A DNA stretch of 64,000 bases from Gonocerus acuteangulatus (lineage: Eukaryota > Arthropoda > Insecta > Hemiptera > Coreidae): contig OX328132.1 in assembly GCA_946811695.1 (NCBI GenBank), positions 126,192,808 to 126,256,807 on the forward strand, written 5' to 3'. Below, piece by piece: positions 1 to 9,607 of this stretch. Position 1 is the first letter of the stretch. Every line of letters begins with the position of its first letter. The position numbers and the translations under genes were made by a program. A model generated the notes under the pieces. The model did not search any database, had not been told where the DNA came from, and was given only the letters and a program-made list of their open reading frames with translations.

Positions 1-462
1 GTATAAATTATTTAATGCAGAATCCAATGTTCAAATTGTTGTTTAAATTAGGACAGTAAATAATGAATCAAAAGGAAATAATACTAATAGTAGAATAGGT
101 ACTTGGTTTAGCTTCAGATTTGCATTGTTGGTATTGCAAAAGTGATAACCCACTATACGTAATTCGACATTTAACTTTGTTAATTAGATTACAAAATTAT
201 TTTATTTATTTAATTTGTTGTCAAAATTTCAAATGCTAATCACAAGAAATACTTTAGTTATTATTCATTTGAATATGTTAGTTATTATTTATTTGAATAT
301 TGAAAATATTTTAGTTTTTATTCATTCAAGGGCATACTTGAGAAAGATTACTGTGTTTAAATTATATATTAATTATCAATATTTAGAGCTAAACATATTG
401 CATTAAAATACAGTTAGCTTAAAAAAATAATGATCATATTACACAATCATCAATATTATCAC
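1..462. other. AT-rich non-coding, probably Myb intron
   Basis: This is very AT-rich sequence downstream (on the minus strand) of the last recognised Myb exon. I see no exon, RNA gene or repeat family in it. If the donor at 462-461 is used, this is intron continuing past the window edge. If not, the Myb frame simply runs on to a stop at 439-441. Confidence 0.5.
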
Positions 463-664
463 CTGATAATGTTGGAATCTTTGGTCATGCACTGCTTTCT
501 CGTGGTAATTATTAATGACTTCTGGTTGTGATATAACAGTGCGCTTACTTTTGGTATTTTTACTTTTAGAATTATTTAAACCTAATTCTTTTTCACCTTT
601 CTCATCATGCTCAAACTTTCTCCTCATAGTAGAATTCCAATGATTTTTAATTGCATTGTCAGTT
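463..664 (-). CDS. Myb: Myb exon: last helix of R3 and following linker
   Basis: The acceptor TTTTTTGCAG is followed by the remaining Arg base and TDNAIKNHWNSTMRRK, the R3 recognition helix, then a Lys/Asn/Ser-rich linker (SKSKNTKSKRT). A donor CAG/GTGATAA at 462-461 gives a 202-bp exon. If it is not used, the frame ends at a TAA at 441-439. The far end of this exon is therefore inferred. Confidence 0.88.
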
Positions 665-727
665 CTGCAAAAAAGAAAAGAAAAAAAAAGGACAATCAAA
701 ATAGGAATGGATATCAACATTTCAATA

Positions 728-785
<58 letters not shown>

Positions 786-1214
786 TAGCTGTTACCCAGT
801 GTGCCATGCTACACCTACTTTCTGTCTATGACTCTCCCCATATCAAGATCTACTTGATACCTAGTTGTCTATACTCAGTTACGAAAATCGGTCAAACGAT
901 GTGAATTTGTTTTAGTTCATAATGATACCGGCAGAGGCCAGCACAACAGCACTTCATCTAACAGCCGACAGAGGCCAGTAGTAGTCGATTCAAAATGGCC
1001 GTCACAATCTGAATGGTTCAGTGTAGCCAATTTTTCTTGAACAAAACTTTTGACCTTTTGACCAAATTTTGAAATTTGACTATTTTGACCTAGCCTAGGA
1101 GATTTCTCGTATCAAGACCTACCTGTGTGCCAAGTTTGGTCAATATCGGTCAAACGGTGTAGATTTGTATAATGAACAAACAAATAAATAAACAGAAAAA
1201 CAGACAGACACGTG

Positions 1215-1280
<66 letters not shown>

Positions 1281-1956
1281 ATAGGGTAACGTAAGTGGTG
1301 ACTAATACTTAAGGAGGTGATAGTAGACAACAAATGGAACACAAATGGTTCTTTGGGCTAAGGGTCAATTCCCAACAGGGAGGGAGGAAATTTAATTATT
1401 TTGTTTTTTTTAGGTTAACCACGTTTTTTGTTGAATAGAATGCAATAACTAAATAACTGTTTAAGATATGTAATTCCCAATTGTAGCATCATAAACTAGA
1501 CAAAATTTACTTGAAGAACAAATAGATTTTGTCAATTTTAAAACCATTGAAAGGGGGCTAAAACACAGTTTAAATTTACAACCTTATTTTTTTGGAGGAG
1601 AGACATTGTCGCCCGTACAAGCACAGAATCAGATGCTGCAAGGACTCCTGCCTCATTAATGTTAAACTGCGTTTTAGTCCCCTTTCACTGGTTTTATAAT
1701 TGACAAAGTCTACTTATTCTTCAAGTAAATTTTTCCTAGTTTACAATGCTGCAATTGGGAATTACATACCTCAAACAGTTATTTAGTTATTGCTTTCTAT
1801 TCAACAAAACGTGGTTAACCTAAAAAAACTCAAAATTTAAATTTCTTCCCTCCCTGTTGGGAATTAACCCTAAGCCCAAGGGACCATTTATGTTCCATTT
1901 GGTGCTCACTATCACCTCCTTAAGTATTCATGACCATTTACGTTACACCCTCTGTG

Positions 1957-2021
<65 letters not shown>

Positions 2022-5000
2022 GTCAGGGGGAAGAGAGGACAGCTTAATGTAAACAAACAGCCGGGCGGATATATAACGCCCGGCAGGATGGAATAAAGTT
2101 AGCTAATGTCTAGCTCTTGTGTTGTTCACACCTGTTCGTAGTCTACTATCCTTTTTAAAAACTTATACAAGTGCGATCCGTACTTAAGTGGTGCCGAAAC
2201 CCGGGAACGCGTTAACGGGTGTGTGTTAGTGTATGGTGCGAACCAGAGTTAAGGAAACCCTCGCGGATCGCCTTAACGAGAGGAGAATGGCCGAAGGAGG
2301 CGATCAAAACGTGAATGTGAACGTCTGCACCATTCCAGTGGCGACAAATGAATGGCTGAAACTGAAGGCGACATGCGCACAGGATATGCGGACGGCTATA
2401 AGCCAAATCGAGAGATTCGCTGGAGATGTAGGTGAGCTAGGTCATTTTATTAAAGATTGTGATAAAATCCAGCCAAGCTGCATCCTAACGACGCCGACAC
2501 ACTTCGTGCCGCCCTGATAGGAAGGACCAAAAGGCAGGTCCTCAATCAGATCCAGAGTGACTCAGCGACAGACTGGGCCACAGTGAAGGCGAGGTTGAAA
2601 AAAGCGTACGGAGGCGGATGATGGTCACCTGAAGAAGACTTCGTGAAGATGTCGCAGGAAAAGAGGGGACCTTACCAATCAAAGGCAAGCTTTGCAACAA
2701 CCATGATAGCGTGGTACAACAAGATATCAGATAAGCTGAGTGAGCTACCCGAAACAGCAGGATCCGAGGCAATGAAATTAGTATTGAATAGGGTACTGCG
2801 AACTCACTTAGGCAGAGAAACAGGGCAGGCATTAGCCCCCGAGGGAGAGTTTCTCGTCGCAGCTCACGCCCTAGTAGACGAAGGAGAAAGAGAAGCGGAC
2901 GCACATGTTGCTGTGCGAGAGGAGATACCATGGAGCAGAGTAAAAGAACGGCCGCGCAGAAACTACGTCGCACAACCTGAAGGAGCAAGAAGAAGTGCTG
3001 ATTATGAGCGGAAGATGGACCGTGGAAGGGTAAGAAGAGAGGAAAACCAGAGAAGCGCACCGAAACGCAGAGAGCAGCCCACGGACAAGAAGTGTTTCGA
3101 GTGTGGACGACCGGGCCGCATAGCGGCGAAATGTCCACATATAAAATGCTTCGCATGCGAAGGATTAGGACATGTAGCACGGCATTGCCCTTATATAAGG
3201 CGACCCCGGAAAGACGCAGGAGAACCTATGGAAGTCAATTTCCACAAGGTAAATAGAGGAAGAGACACCCCTAGTATTCTGGACTCGGATGATAGCAGTG
3301 ACACGGACCAAGAGATAGAAAGAAAACAGCCAAGGCAACTTGCCTCTTACGCTGCGGTGCTGCGTAATAACCATGTTGCGAAACACAAAATATGAGATGA
3401 GTGTCAGCAGAGCGGCGACCCTAAACCAGAGTGTGTGACGAGAACAAATGGGTTGCCGATAGTGGAGGAGGCCGGGATGAAGTGGCTAGTTGACACTGGT
3501 AGCACGTGCACGCTGTTGAGTAAGGGAGCAATGCAGAAGGGAGACCACGCATGGAAAGGGCAAAATATCAAAGCCTGCCAGTGCCGACTATTGACGTTAG
3601 GAGGTGATTGCGATGTCGTGGGCGAGATCTAGCTCCCGTCAGATCTATGGGGGAACAAACGAGAAACACTAACTATCCATATTGTTGATAGTATGCCTTC
3701 TGAGTACCAGGGAATATTAGGGTGTGACGCATTAGCCAAATTCGGAGGAGAAGTGACCATACGAGGGAAGAACTGCCTGATTAGAGTGGGAAGCCGTGAG
3801 TACACTTGCCGTATGAGAACTCAGAGAGCGAGTGCTATAGCTGGAGCAGTACGAGAGAACTCGTCCGACTTCAAGGAGGTAATCGAGGATTTTCGTGATG
3901 TCTATCATAAGGAAGGACAGCCGCTCAGTGCAACGGGGAGGACACGCCACCAGATTCGAGTGAAAGACGAACGGCCCGTTTACGTGAAGGAGAGACGCTA
4001 CCCTCAAGCACTTAAAGAACCGATAGCAGAGGAAATTGAGAACTTGCTCCGACAAGGAATTATAGTGCCGAGTACCTCAGCGTACAATAGTCCTTTATGG
4101 GCAGTCTCCAAAGCTGGAGCTCCCGGCAAGTACAGAGTTGTAGTGGACTATCGCAAGTTGAACGAGGCCACCATGGACGAAAGGTATCCACTCCCGCGAC
4201 TGGAGGACATACTAGACCGATTAAGTGGTGCTAAAATCTTCAGTACACTCGACTTAAAGGCCGGATACCACCAGATTAAGATGGACCCCAGAGACGAGGA
4301 GAAAACGGCGTTCTCATTCGAAAGAGGCCACTATCAGTTTACGAGAATGCCGTTCGGCCTTAAGAATGCTCCAGCGACATTTCAAAGGCTCATGGATGAG
4401 TTCCTCACCGGGCTGGGCACTTCCTTCTGCCAGGGATACATGGATGACCTCCTAGTCTTCAGTAGGTCAGCGGAAGAACATGCACAACATCTGCGGAGAG
4501 TTCTCTCCAGACTTCGTGAGTTAGGATTGAAACTATCGGCGGAAAAGACTCGTATCGGTCTTAAAAGTGTCACATTCTTAGGACATGTCATATCGGCGGA
4601 GGGAATCAGACCAGACCCAGGGAAGGTTGCGTCACTGTCCACAATGAAACCCCCAACAGACGTCAAAGGAGTACGGCGACTGTTAGGAGCGCTGAATTAT
4701 TATCGGAGGTTCATCCCAGACATGGCAGCGAAAGTGGCGGAACTGAATGATCTCCTGAAAAAGGGGAGGCGAATTCGAGTAACCCCGCAAATGTCCGAAG
4801 CCGTGATGAAGTGTATCGAAATGCTACAACACAAACCAGTACTAGCTTTCCCTGACTTTGAGAAACAGTTTGTGCTTACCACCGATGCAAGTAACCATGC
4901 ACTTCTTAGTCAACAGTGGCCTAGAAGAGAACGTCCGGTAGCGTATGCGAGTCGCCGCCTCACACCAACTGAAGAAAGATATAGTGCCCTGGAACGGGAA

Positions 5001-7245
5001 CTCCTGGGGATAGTATGGGCGATAGATCATTTTCGACCATACGTATATGGCCGCCCGTTTCTCGTAAAGACCGACCACAAACCGCTCCAGTGGGTCGCAG
5101 GACTGAAGGAGACGTCAGCGAGAATCCAGCACTGGAAAGAACGGCTACTCCAGTACAATTTTAAGGTGACATATACCCCGGGGAAGACCAATGTGGTAGC
5201 TGATTGGCTCTCACGCCTTCAATATACAAATGCTCTCACCACAGCAGAAGAACAGCAGCGACAGTCCCTCAGACAATTTTTCCAGGATTGGAACCCGGAA
5301 GAAGAACCAGGTGCTGCTGAAGGAGCCGCCGAACTGGATGACACAGTCGTTAGTGAGGACACGGTTTCTGCTGATGAACGAGGACGAACCATGGCCGAGT
5401 CAGATGATGTGATCGTCGGGAAGAAGAGACACATTATATGGAAATCCACGACGACTGGGTCCCCACAAATTACATACAGCAGAAAAACGAAGTCCAGTTT
5501 ACGCTGCACAGTGCGCGCCCCGATAACACCGAGTGATGACGTCATCTGCCGCCTCCTGGAAGACGCTTCGGTGCCGGGAGTAACGACCTTCCTGTACGTC
5601 GGAAATGCAACCATCTGGGAGGAAATCGCACGACTGTGGACTCGGGAGCGAATTGGGCTAGATAGAATCTTCATTCGCTGTACACGCCTAGGAGAAGTTG
5701 TAACAGACCCCCAGCTGCAGAAAGACCTCACGTTAGCCCAACATCAAGGCAAAACTAACCATAGAGGAATCAAAGAGACTCTAACCAACCTTAAGAGACA
5801 CTATTATTGGCGGAAGATGTCAGAAACAGTGCGTCGGGTGGTCGCGGCTTGTGAGATTTGTAATCGGACGAAATACGACAGACGGCCACCACAGGCACAG
5901 CAGGAGGAAACCCTCACTCCACAGAGTCCGTTACTGGTAGTACAAGCAGACGTTTTCACGTGGCGAACACAGTTTTGGGTGACGTTCGTAGATATCTTCA
6001 GCAAAGTAGCTATGGCTGTACCAGTCCTGACTAAATCAGCTCAAGAAGTTGTCCGCAGTCTCTTACGTTGGAGCCAGGTCTATGGAACACCAGAGATGCT
6101 GGTTACGGATGGTGGGAGAGAATTCAAGAATGAGGCAGTGCGGGAACTCTTACAAAGATGGAATACTGAGCTACATATCACGACCCCCGGCAGACCGCAG
6201 AGCCACGGGGGAATAGAACGGCTGCACGGCACGATCAGTAAACACTTACGAATTTTACAGGCAGATCGCAACGTATCGGGAGAAGAAGCAATGGACATAG
6301 CAATAGTCGCATACAACTCTTCCGTTCACTCCTCCACAGGGTTTACGCCATTCGAAGTCCTGTTTGGCACCCTAAAATTAAGCAGAGACGTGCGAGACTC
6401 AGCAGGACGTGACGGAGTCGTTGCGGCAGTAAGACACCTGCGAGCAAACCAGAGGAGGGTCCAGAAGAAAGCACAAGACAACATCCGGAGAGAGAAACAA
6501 AACAGAGTCCAACGTCACAACACCCAACTGAGAGATCCAAGAAGACCGCTACAAATCGGTGATGTAGTCTTCCGAAAAATTCCCACGAACCGGGGAAAAC
6601 AACCTACAAGATATGAAGGACCGTAAATGGTCGTAGCGCTTCGGGAGAGGAACATCGTGACGTTGAGGTCACAGGATCAACTGGAGCGATACAAGACCGC
6701 GCATCTCGAGCAGCTCAAGATACCAGCTGGCCATACCCAGGACTCAAGAGACTGAGACAGTGTCTTTGTAGTAATGTTTATATGTAAGATATCCTTATTA
6801 ATTTTTTTTTCTCTCCTTCTCTTTCTGCGTTGTACTTCTTTTTTGTAGTATTACTTTCATTTGCTGTACAGTAAGCTTATTATTCAGTACGAGTTCATTT
6901 TCTTTTCCTTTTGAGTTTTATTATGTTAGTATATTCTTTCGATTGTATTAGATTCTAGATTTTATTGTTCATAGATCGTAGGATTGTATTTCCTATATGT
7001 ACCTTTTTCTTTTACTTTATTAACTTTTTGATATTTTTTTGTGAGTTTCCGGGGATTGTCGGAAACTGGGAGGGGGCTGTCAGGGGGAAGAGAGGACAGC
7101 TTAATGTAAACAAACAGCCGGGCGGATATATAACGCCCGGCAGGATGGAATAAAGTTAGTTACTGTCTAGCTCTTGTGTTGTTCACACCTGTTCGTAGTC
7201 TACTATCCTTTTTAAAAACTTATACAAGTGCGATCCGTACTTAAG

Positions 7246-7307
<62 letters not shown>

Positions 7308-7641
7308 ATAAATATATGTATGGGGCAAGGTTAGCTCAGTGGTAGAGCACTGGACTAATATGCTGGAGGACCTGAGTTCAAATCCCGAGTACGCACTAAA
7401 GATCTTTATCCTCTAGTGTATTTGTGCGTAGGATTCAGCCTCCTTGACTGTCCCTAGGCCAACTCAGCCTTTAATTAATTTATTATTGGGTACCTGCAAA
7501 GGGGAGGCCAGAGCATAGTACTGACCACAATATCTCCCTAGTGGAGAATATCACTAGTCTTCCGTATGGTCATGAATCAGATACCTCTTTAGTATCTGCC
7601 CCTCTGGGCCCTTGTGAATTGTTGCAGGACTGATTTTCTTT

Positions 7642-7708
<67 letters not shown>

Positions 7709-9231
7709 TAATGAAATTTTAATATATTTCAGTTATTATCTGTTTAGTATATATCAATTACGTAATGAGATTATTCCATGATTTACTTTTTTAAACTATA
7801 AAACTTGTTGAACATATAGAAAAATGTATAAAATTACAATATTTGATGTGATTTTTGTAAGATGTAGTTTGTAGTAAGGGGCAAGGTTAGCTCAGAGGTA
7901 AAGCACTTGACTAATATTCTGGAGGACCTGAGTTCAAAACCCGAATACGTACTGAGGATTTTATCTTCTAGTGTCATCATTCGAGGGTTGTACTGGCTGC
8001 CCCAGACCGTCCCTAGGTCCACCCAGCCTTTAATTAATTTAATGGGTATCCGGAAAGGGAAAAATCAGGGGGCCGAAGCATCGTGTTTTTTTTGTTAATA
8101 AAAATTGCATACTACGTAAAACCTCTTTGAATATAATCTCAACATTCTTGAAAAAGAGGAACAGTTTTTAATACTTACCTCCCAGGCAAAAGTTTAGCTA
8201 TTTTGGCCCACTGATTGCCAAGCTGCTGATGAGCTTGATATATTATTCGATCTTCTTCATCAGTCCAAGCAGTTTTCTTTATCTTAGGGTTGAGGTGGTT
8301 ATGCCACCTTTCCCTGCATTGTTTTCCGATCCTTCCTTTTAAATGCCGAGCTATTAATGTCCATTTCTTTGGTCCATACCTTTCTACTAAACTTACAACT
8401 GTTTCATCTTCCTGTAAAGTGATTTTATTTGTTAGTGTGTTGTTTATTTTTTTTGTGCAGCCTATTGTCTTCCATGGACATTACAGTCTACTGTGAATTA
8501 TTTTTACTTTGTCATCATAGTATAATTGAATAATTATTATGGAATTAAGCAAGTTCGATGACAATAAATATGGCATGTGATCATTTACAGAGATCTGTAA
8601 ATTGACTTAGCTACTCGCTGTGTATTTCAGAAGCCCTAACTGGATTTATTATTTATCTATTGAATAAGAAAACGTAATTCCAATTAGTACAAGTGTTAAA
8701 GATGTATGGCATATGTAAAAACATAAAGAAAGGTAACTTACTTCTTTTGTCCAGGGACCTTTAACCAATTCAGGATTCACAACTTTATGCCACCTCTGTT
8801 GGCACTGTAGGTCAGTTCTTTGAGGGAAGTGCTGAGCTATCGCGGCCCAATTTTCCTGGAACTCCTCAACTAGATGTTTTAGTTTAACATCCTAAAAAAA
8901 AAAAAAAACAAATAATAAAACTGTTTGAAGTAAATTACACACTAGTTCATATGAAAATTTATTGATATGTGACATTCTTATTCCATTAGCAACCTAATTC
9001 AGGTTAAATGATAAGAATGTCACAGGAACAAAAAATAAGTCTTGTTTCATTTCGGCCACTGATAAATGTTTTAAATCAAAAATCATTCACAAAAAATAAA
9101 TAAGTACCTCTTCTTTGGTCCACCGGCTTTTTGTAGGTTGAAATTTCCTCACTTTGCCTAGGTTGTCCTCAATACTACATTCATCAGACAAATCATTATC
9201 ATCACTACTGCTTTCATTCCCAGACCTGGAC
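463..9231 (-). CDS. Myb: Myb transcription factor, partial gene (4 exons)
   Basis: Four minus-strand exons (9231-9108, 8891-8742, 8411-8179, 664-463) join in frame through canonical GT-AG introns. They encode a serine/acid-rich leader, then Myb repeats R1, R2 and R3. All nine spaced tryptophans are present: SRW, ENW and QRW in R1; GPW, KKW and ERW in R2; TAW, NQW and NHW in R3. R2-R3 is almost the textbook animal Myb sequence (KGRIGKQCRERWHNHLNP, TDNAIKNHWNSTMRRK). By family knowledge this is the c-Myb/B-Myb/Drosophila Myb DNA-binding domain, a nuclear protein that binds YAACNG sites and regulates cell-cycle genes. The intact frame and introns argue against a retropseudogene. Not found: the start codon exon (exon 9231 begins with the last base of a split codon) and everything after R3, including transactivation and C-terminal domains. 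Only one gene copy is seen, so it cannot be assigned to a vertebrate-type paralogue. The 7.5-kb intron holds a gypsy element. Confidence 0.93.
731..784. repeat. (TA)n microsatellite
   Basis: This is a near-perfect 54-bp (TA)n run ending against the ACTAGCTGTTACCC segment that opens the next dispersed repeat. Confidence 0.97.
785..1217 (+). repeat. Dispersed repeat between two (TA)n tracts
   Basis: The segment opens with ctagctgttaccc, seen again at 63430 as ctagctggtcaccc. It contains two related stretches with the phrase cggtcaaacg(g/a)tgt (near 890 and 1150). It ends with a run of aacaaacaaataaa and cagacagacacg before the next (TA)n. Arthropod LINE or SINE 3' tails often look like this, but I cannot name the family. 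Confidence 0.5.
1218..1272. repeat. (TA)n microsatellite
   Basis: This is a 55-bp (AT)n tract, followed by ATGTATGTATATA, where the inverted-repeat element at 1283 begins. Confidence 0.97.
1283..1951. mobile_element. Foldback MITE (about 300-bp inverted arms)
   Basis: The left arm (1283-1580) starts AGGGTAACGTAAGTGGTGAC. The right arm (1659-1951) is its diverged reverse complement, ending GTTACACCCT. A ~78-bp spacer separates them. Both outer ends abut TATA sequence, as for TA-targeting elements of the Tc1/mariner/IS630 superfamily. There is no ORF, so it would need a transposase in trans. Subterminal motifs (GAGGTGATAG, a CCACGTTTTT stretch) recur in the larger foldback element at 41596. 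Confidence 0.85.
1957..2020. repeat. (TA)n tract, gypsy insertion site
   Basis: This interrupted (TA)n tract was split by the gypsy element and continues at 7247. The duplicated target is probably TATA (2017-2020 and 7247-7250), although the repeat makes the exact duplication ambiguous. Confidence 0.9.
2060..2084 (+). promoter_or_regulatory. GC hairpin with TATA motif in its loop (LTR)
   Basis: GCCGGGCG at 2060-2067 is perfectly complementary to CGCCCGGC at 2077-2084. The 9-nt loop GATATATAA holds a TATA-box-like core. The same hairpin recurs in the 3' LTR. It may be the core promoter, an RNA structure at the 5' end, or both. Confidence 0.65.
2092..2097 (+). terminator. Polyadenylation signal AATAAA in LTR
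   Basis: AATAAA lies 8 bp after the hairpin. The copy in the 3' LTR would direct cleavage of the element transcript within the next few tens of bases. Confidence 0.55.
2189..2206 (+). other. Primer-binding site complementary to tRNA-Phe
   Basis: TGGTGCCGAAACCCGGGA follows the 5' LTR directly. Its complement, TCCCGGGTTTCGGCACCA, is the 3' end of animal cytoplasmic tRNA-Phe (acceptor stem GCCGAAA) plus CCA. All 18 bases match the tRNA as I know it. Confidence 0.85.
2233..3395 (+). pseudogene. gag: gag of gypsy element 1, frameshifted
   Basis: The frame opens at ATG 2233, but shifts at about 2470-2480 and meets a TGA at 2619-2621 before the long 2643-3395 segment. That segment has two zinc knuckles. 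The second (CFACEGLGHVARHC, from about 3148) is a perfect CX2CX4HX4C. The first (CFECGRPGRIAAKC, from about 3091) has Arg where the metal-binding His should be, and would bind zinc poorly. Gag is the structural protein that packages the RNA. Basic residues flank the knuckles. A TGA at 3393-3395 separates gag from protease in the same frame, and could be either a true boundary or damage. The two confirmed breaks make this copy non-functional. Confidence 0.85.
3396..3770 (+). pseudogene. pol: Aspartic protease of gypsy element 1, nonsense-interrupted
   Basis: The frame continues from gag after TGA 3393-3395. It contains WLVDTGSTCTLLS (near 3483-3521) with the catalytic D-T-G triad of retroviral-type proteases, and ends with GILGCDAL (near 3711-3734), the usual C-terminal ILG motif. 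A TAG at 3630-3632 falls inside the domain. The frame reopens immediately and runs into RT, so this looks like a point mutation rather than a gene boundary. Confidence 0.8.
3693..6755 (+). pseudogene. pol: pol of gypsy element 1: RT, RNase H, integrase
   Basis: The open frame 3693-6626 (977 codons) has the RT finger/palm motifs (YPLPRLEDIL, FSTLDLKAGYHQI, MPFGLKNAPATFQ) and catalytic YMDD at residues 249-252. RNase H motifs follow (TTDAS, ALERELLGIVWA, TDHKPLQWV). Next come the zinc-binding integrase N-terminus (two His in QHQGKTNHRG, then CEIC) and the integrase core with D753, D806 and E842, exactly DD35E. Met in YMDD is uncommon for gypsy elements, which usually have YIDD, YVDD or YLDD. 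RNase H looks a few residues short after TTDASN. The frame stops at TAA 6624-6626, at the tyrosine position of the GPY/F motif, and is open again to TGA 6753-6755. RT and integrase cores are otherwise intact. Confidence 0.93.
6756..7077 (+). other. 3' untranslated region and polypurine tract of gypsy 1
   Basis: T-rich non-coding sequence ends in the purine run GGAAACTGGGAGGGGGC (7061-7077), which touches the 3' LTR and would prime plus-strand synthesis. There is no env ORF. Confidence 0.8.
7078..7246 (+). repeat. 3' LTR of gypsy element 1
   Basis: It is the same length as the 5' LTR, with two differences by eye, both near GTTAG(C/T)TA(A/C)TGTC. It ends TACTTAAGT, then (TA)n resumes. Confidence 0.93.
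7247..7303. repeat. (TA)n microsatellite
   Basis: This is the right half of the tract split by the gypsy insertion. Confidence 0.95.
7322..7644 (+). mobile_element. tRNA-derived SINE, family A (full length)
   Basis: The head resembles a tRNA: GGGGCAAGG, A box TAGCTCAGTGG (7332-7342) and B box AGTTCAAATCC (7375-7385). About 260 bp of unrelated body follows, ending CTGATTTTCTTTTA, then a long (AT)n tail. The same unit is at 49099-49438 on the other strand, and a 3'-truncated copy is at 7878. It is not a tRNA gene: the acceptor halves do not pair well and the body continues past the tRNA part. Pol III transcription is expected from the boxes. Confidence 0.88.
7645..7706. repeat. (AT)n tail of SINE A
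   Basis: This 62-bp (AT)n tract joins the SINE 3' end directly. Full-length SINE A copies end in (AT)n here, instead of poly(A). Confidence 0.9.
7878..8086 (+). mobile_element. SINE A, 3'-truncated copy
   Basis: It has the same head as 7322 (GGGGCAAGGTTAGCTCAG, GAGTTCAAAACCC) with several changes. It loses similarity after about 8086. It lies about 90 bp inside the intron from the R2-R3 exon of Myb. Confidence 0.8.
8179..8411 (-). CDS. Myb: Myb exon: R2 and most of R3
   Basis: The exon is 233 bp with acceptor TTTACAG and donor GTAAGTAT. It encodes R2 (EDETVVSLVERYGPKKW..., CRERWHNHLNP) and R3 up to AKLLPGR. It breaks inside the Arg codon, with AG here and A at 664. This is the most conserved part of the gene and leaves little doubt about the family. 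Confidence 0.95.
8742..8891 (-). CDS. Myb: Myb exon: rest of R1 and start of R2
   Basis: The exon is exactly 50 codons, phase 0 at both ends, with acceptor TTTTTTAG and donor GTAAGT. It encodes the second and third helices of R1 (ENWAAIAQHFPQRTDLQCQQ, RWHKVVNPEL) and the first R2 tryptophan (VKGPWTKE). The introns on either side are short (216 and 330 bp), unlike the next one. Confidence 0.92.
9108..9231 (-). CDS. Myb: Myb exon: acidic leader and start of R1
   Basis: The exon is 124 bp: one base finishing a split codon plus 41 codons. It starts after ...CATTAG and ends before GTACTTA. It encodes a Ser/Asp/Glu-rich segment (SSSDDNDLSDE) and the start of repeat R1 (KSRWTKEE). An acidic leader just before R1 is typical of animal Myb proteins. 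The upstream exon was not found. A minus-strand ATG frame ending near 10506-10503 has a compatible phase but no other support. Confidence 0.85.
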
Positions 9232-9607
9232 CTAATGAAAGCATAAAAAAATAAGGACTTAATTTTTTTTTTTAACTATAAACAAATTTCAGAGGTAATG
9301 CATTGCATGAAATAAGGCAAATAAAAAATATACGTTTATTCAGTAATTTGTATGGAGAATTGGAGGAGACAGGTACCAGGTAGTGGATAGCGAAATTTCC
9401 ATTAGATATGGTGGACGGCTGTGAATACCTAATAAAAAGTCCCGGACCCAGGCAAATCCAAAATTCACAGTGTCTGTTCTTCAAGCAGCTAAGGGGTCAT
9501 TCAGTGCCTGTTCACCACCGGTGCAGCTGGAACTTTTATTCTGGATCCAGCATTGCCACACTAAGTTCTTGGACACAAATCACAGATTCTAATTATGACG
9601 ACGAATT
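9232..9607. other. Unassigned, upstream of Myb exons
   Basis: The plus strand is open from about 9408 to 9614, but I do not recognise the peptide and see no supporting splice structure. This is probably intron of Myb or a decayed repeat. Confidence 0.4.

Larger units (their letters stand above)
2021..2189 (+). repeat. 5' LTR of gypsy element 1
   Basis: It starts TGTCAGGGGG and ends TACTTAAGT, and pairs with 7078-7246. It carries a TATATAA element (2070-2076) inside a GC-rich hairpin, and AATAAA at 2092-2097. At 169 bp it is short for a gypsy LTR. Confidence 0.93.
2021..7246 (+). mobile_element. Ty3/gypsy LTR retrotransposon, complete but broken
   Basis: The element is 5226 bp: two 169-bp LTRs, a primer-binding site directly after the 5' LTR, gag with zinc knuckles, protease, reverse transcriptase, RNase H and integrase in that order, and a purine tract before the 3' LTR. 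The PR-RT-RH-IN order and DD35E integrase place it in Ty3/gypsy (Metaviridae). No env-like ORF is present. The LTRs differ at two positions by eye (167/169), so the insertion is fairly young. The coding region nevertheless has a frameshift and stops in gag, PR and the end of integrase, so this copy cannot make a normal polyprotein. It lies in a Myb intron on the opposite strand. Confidence 0.95.
665..8178 (-). other. 7.5-kb Myb intron loaded with mobile elements
   Basis: This intron separates LLPGR from TDNAIKNHW in R3. It has a normal donor (GTAAGT at 8178) and acceptor (GCAG at 665). It contains, on the plus strand and thus antisense to Myb, a complete Ty3/gypsy element, an inverted-repeat MITE, two tRNA-derived SINEs and five long (TA)n tracts. 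Without the gypsy element it would be about 2.3 kb. Confidence 0.85.

Noticed and set aside
656..904. ORFs with long Ile-Tyr runs (also near 1857, 23226, 49253 and 61687)
   Set aside because: They are translations of (TA)n microsatellites.
4437..4448. YMDD in gypsy 1 as evidence of a retrovirus
   Set aside because: The gag, PR, RT and IN arrangement, absence of env and overall motifs are gypsy-like. YMDD alone does not decide.
7322..7395. tRNA gene
   Set aside because: A and B boxes are present but the cloverleaf is poor and the unit continues into a repeated SINE body found three times.
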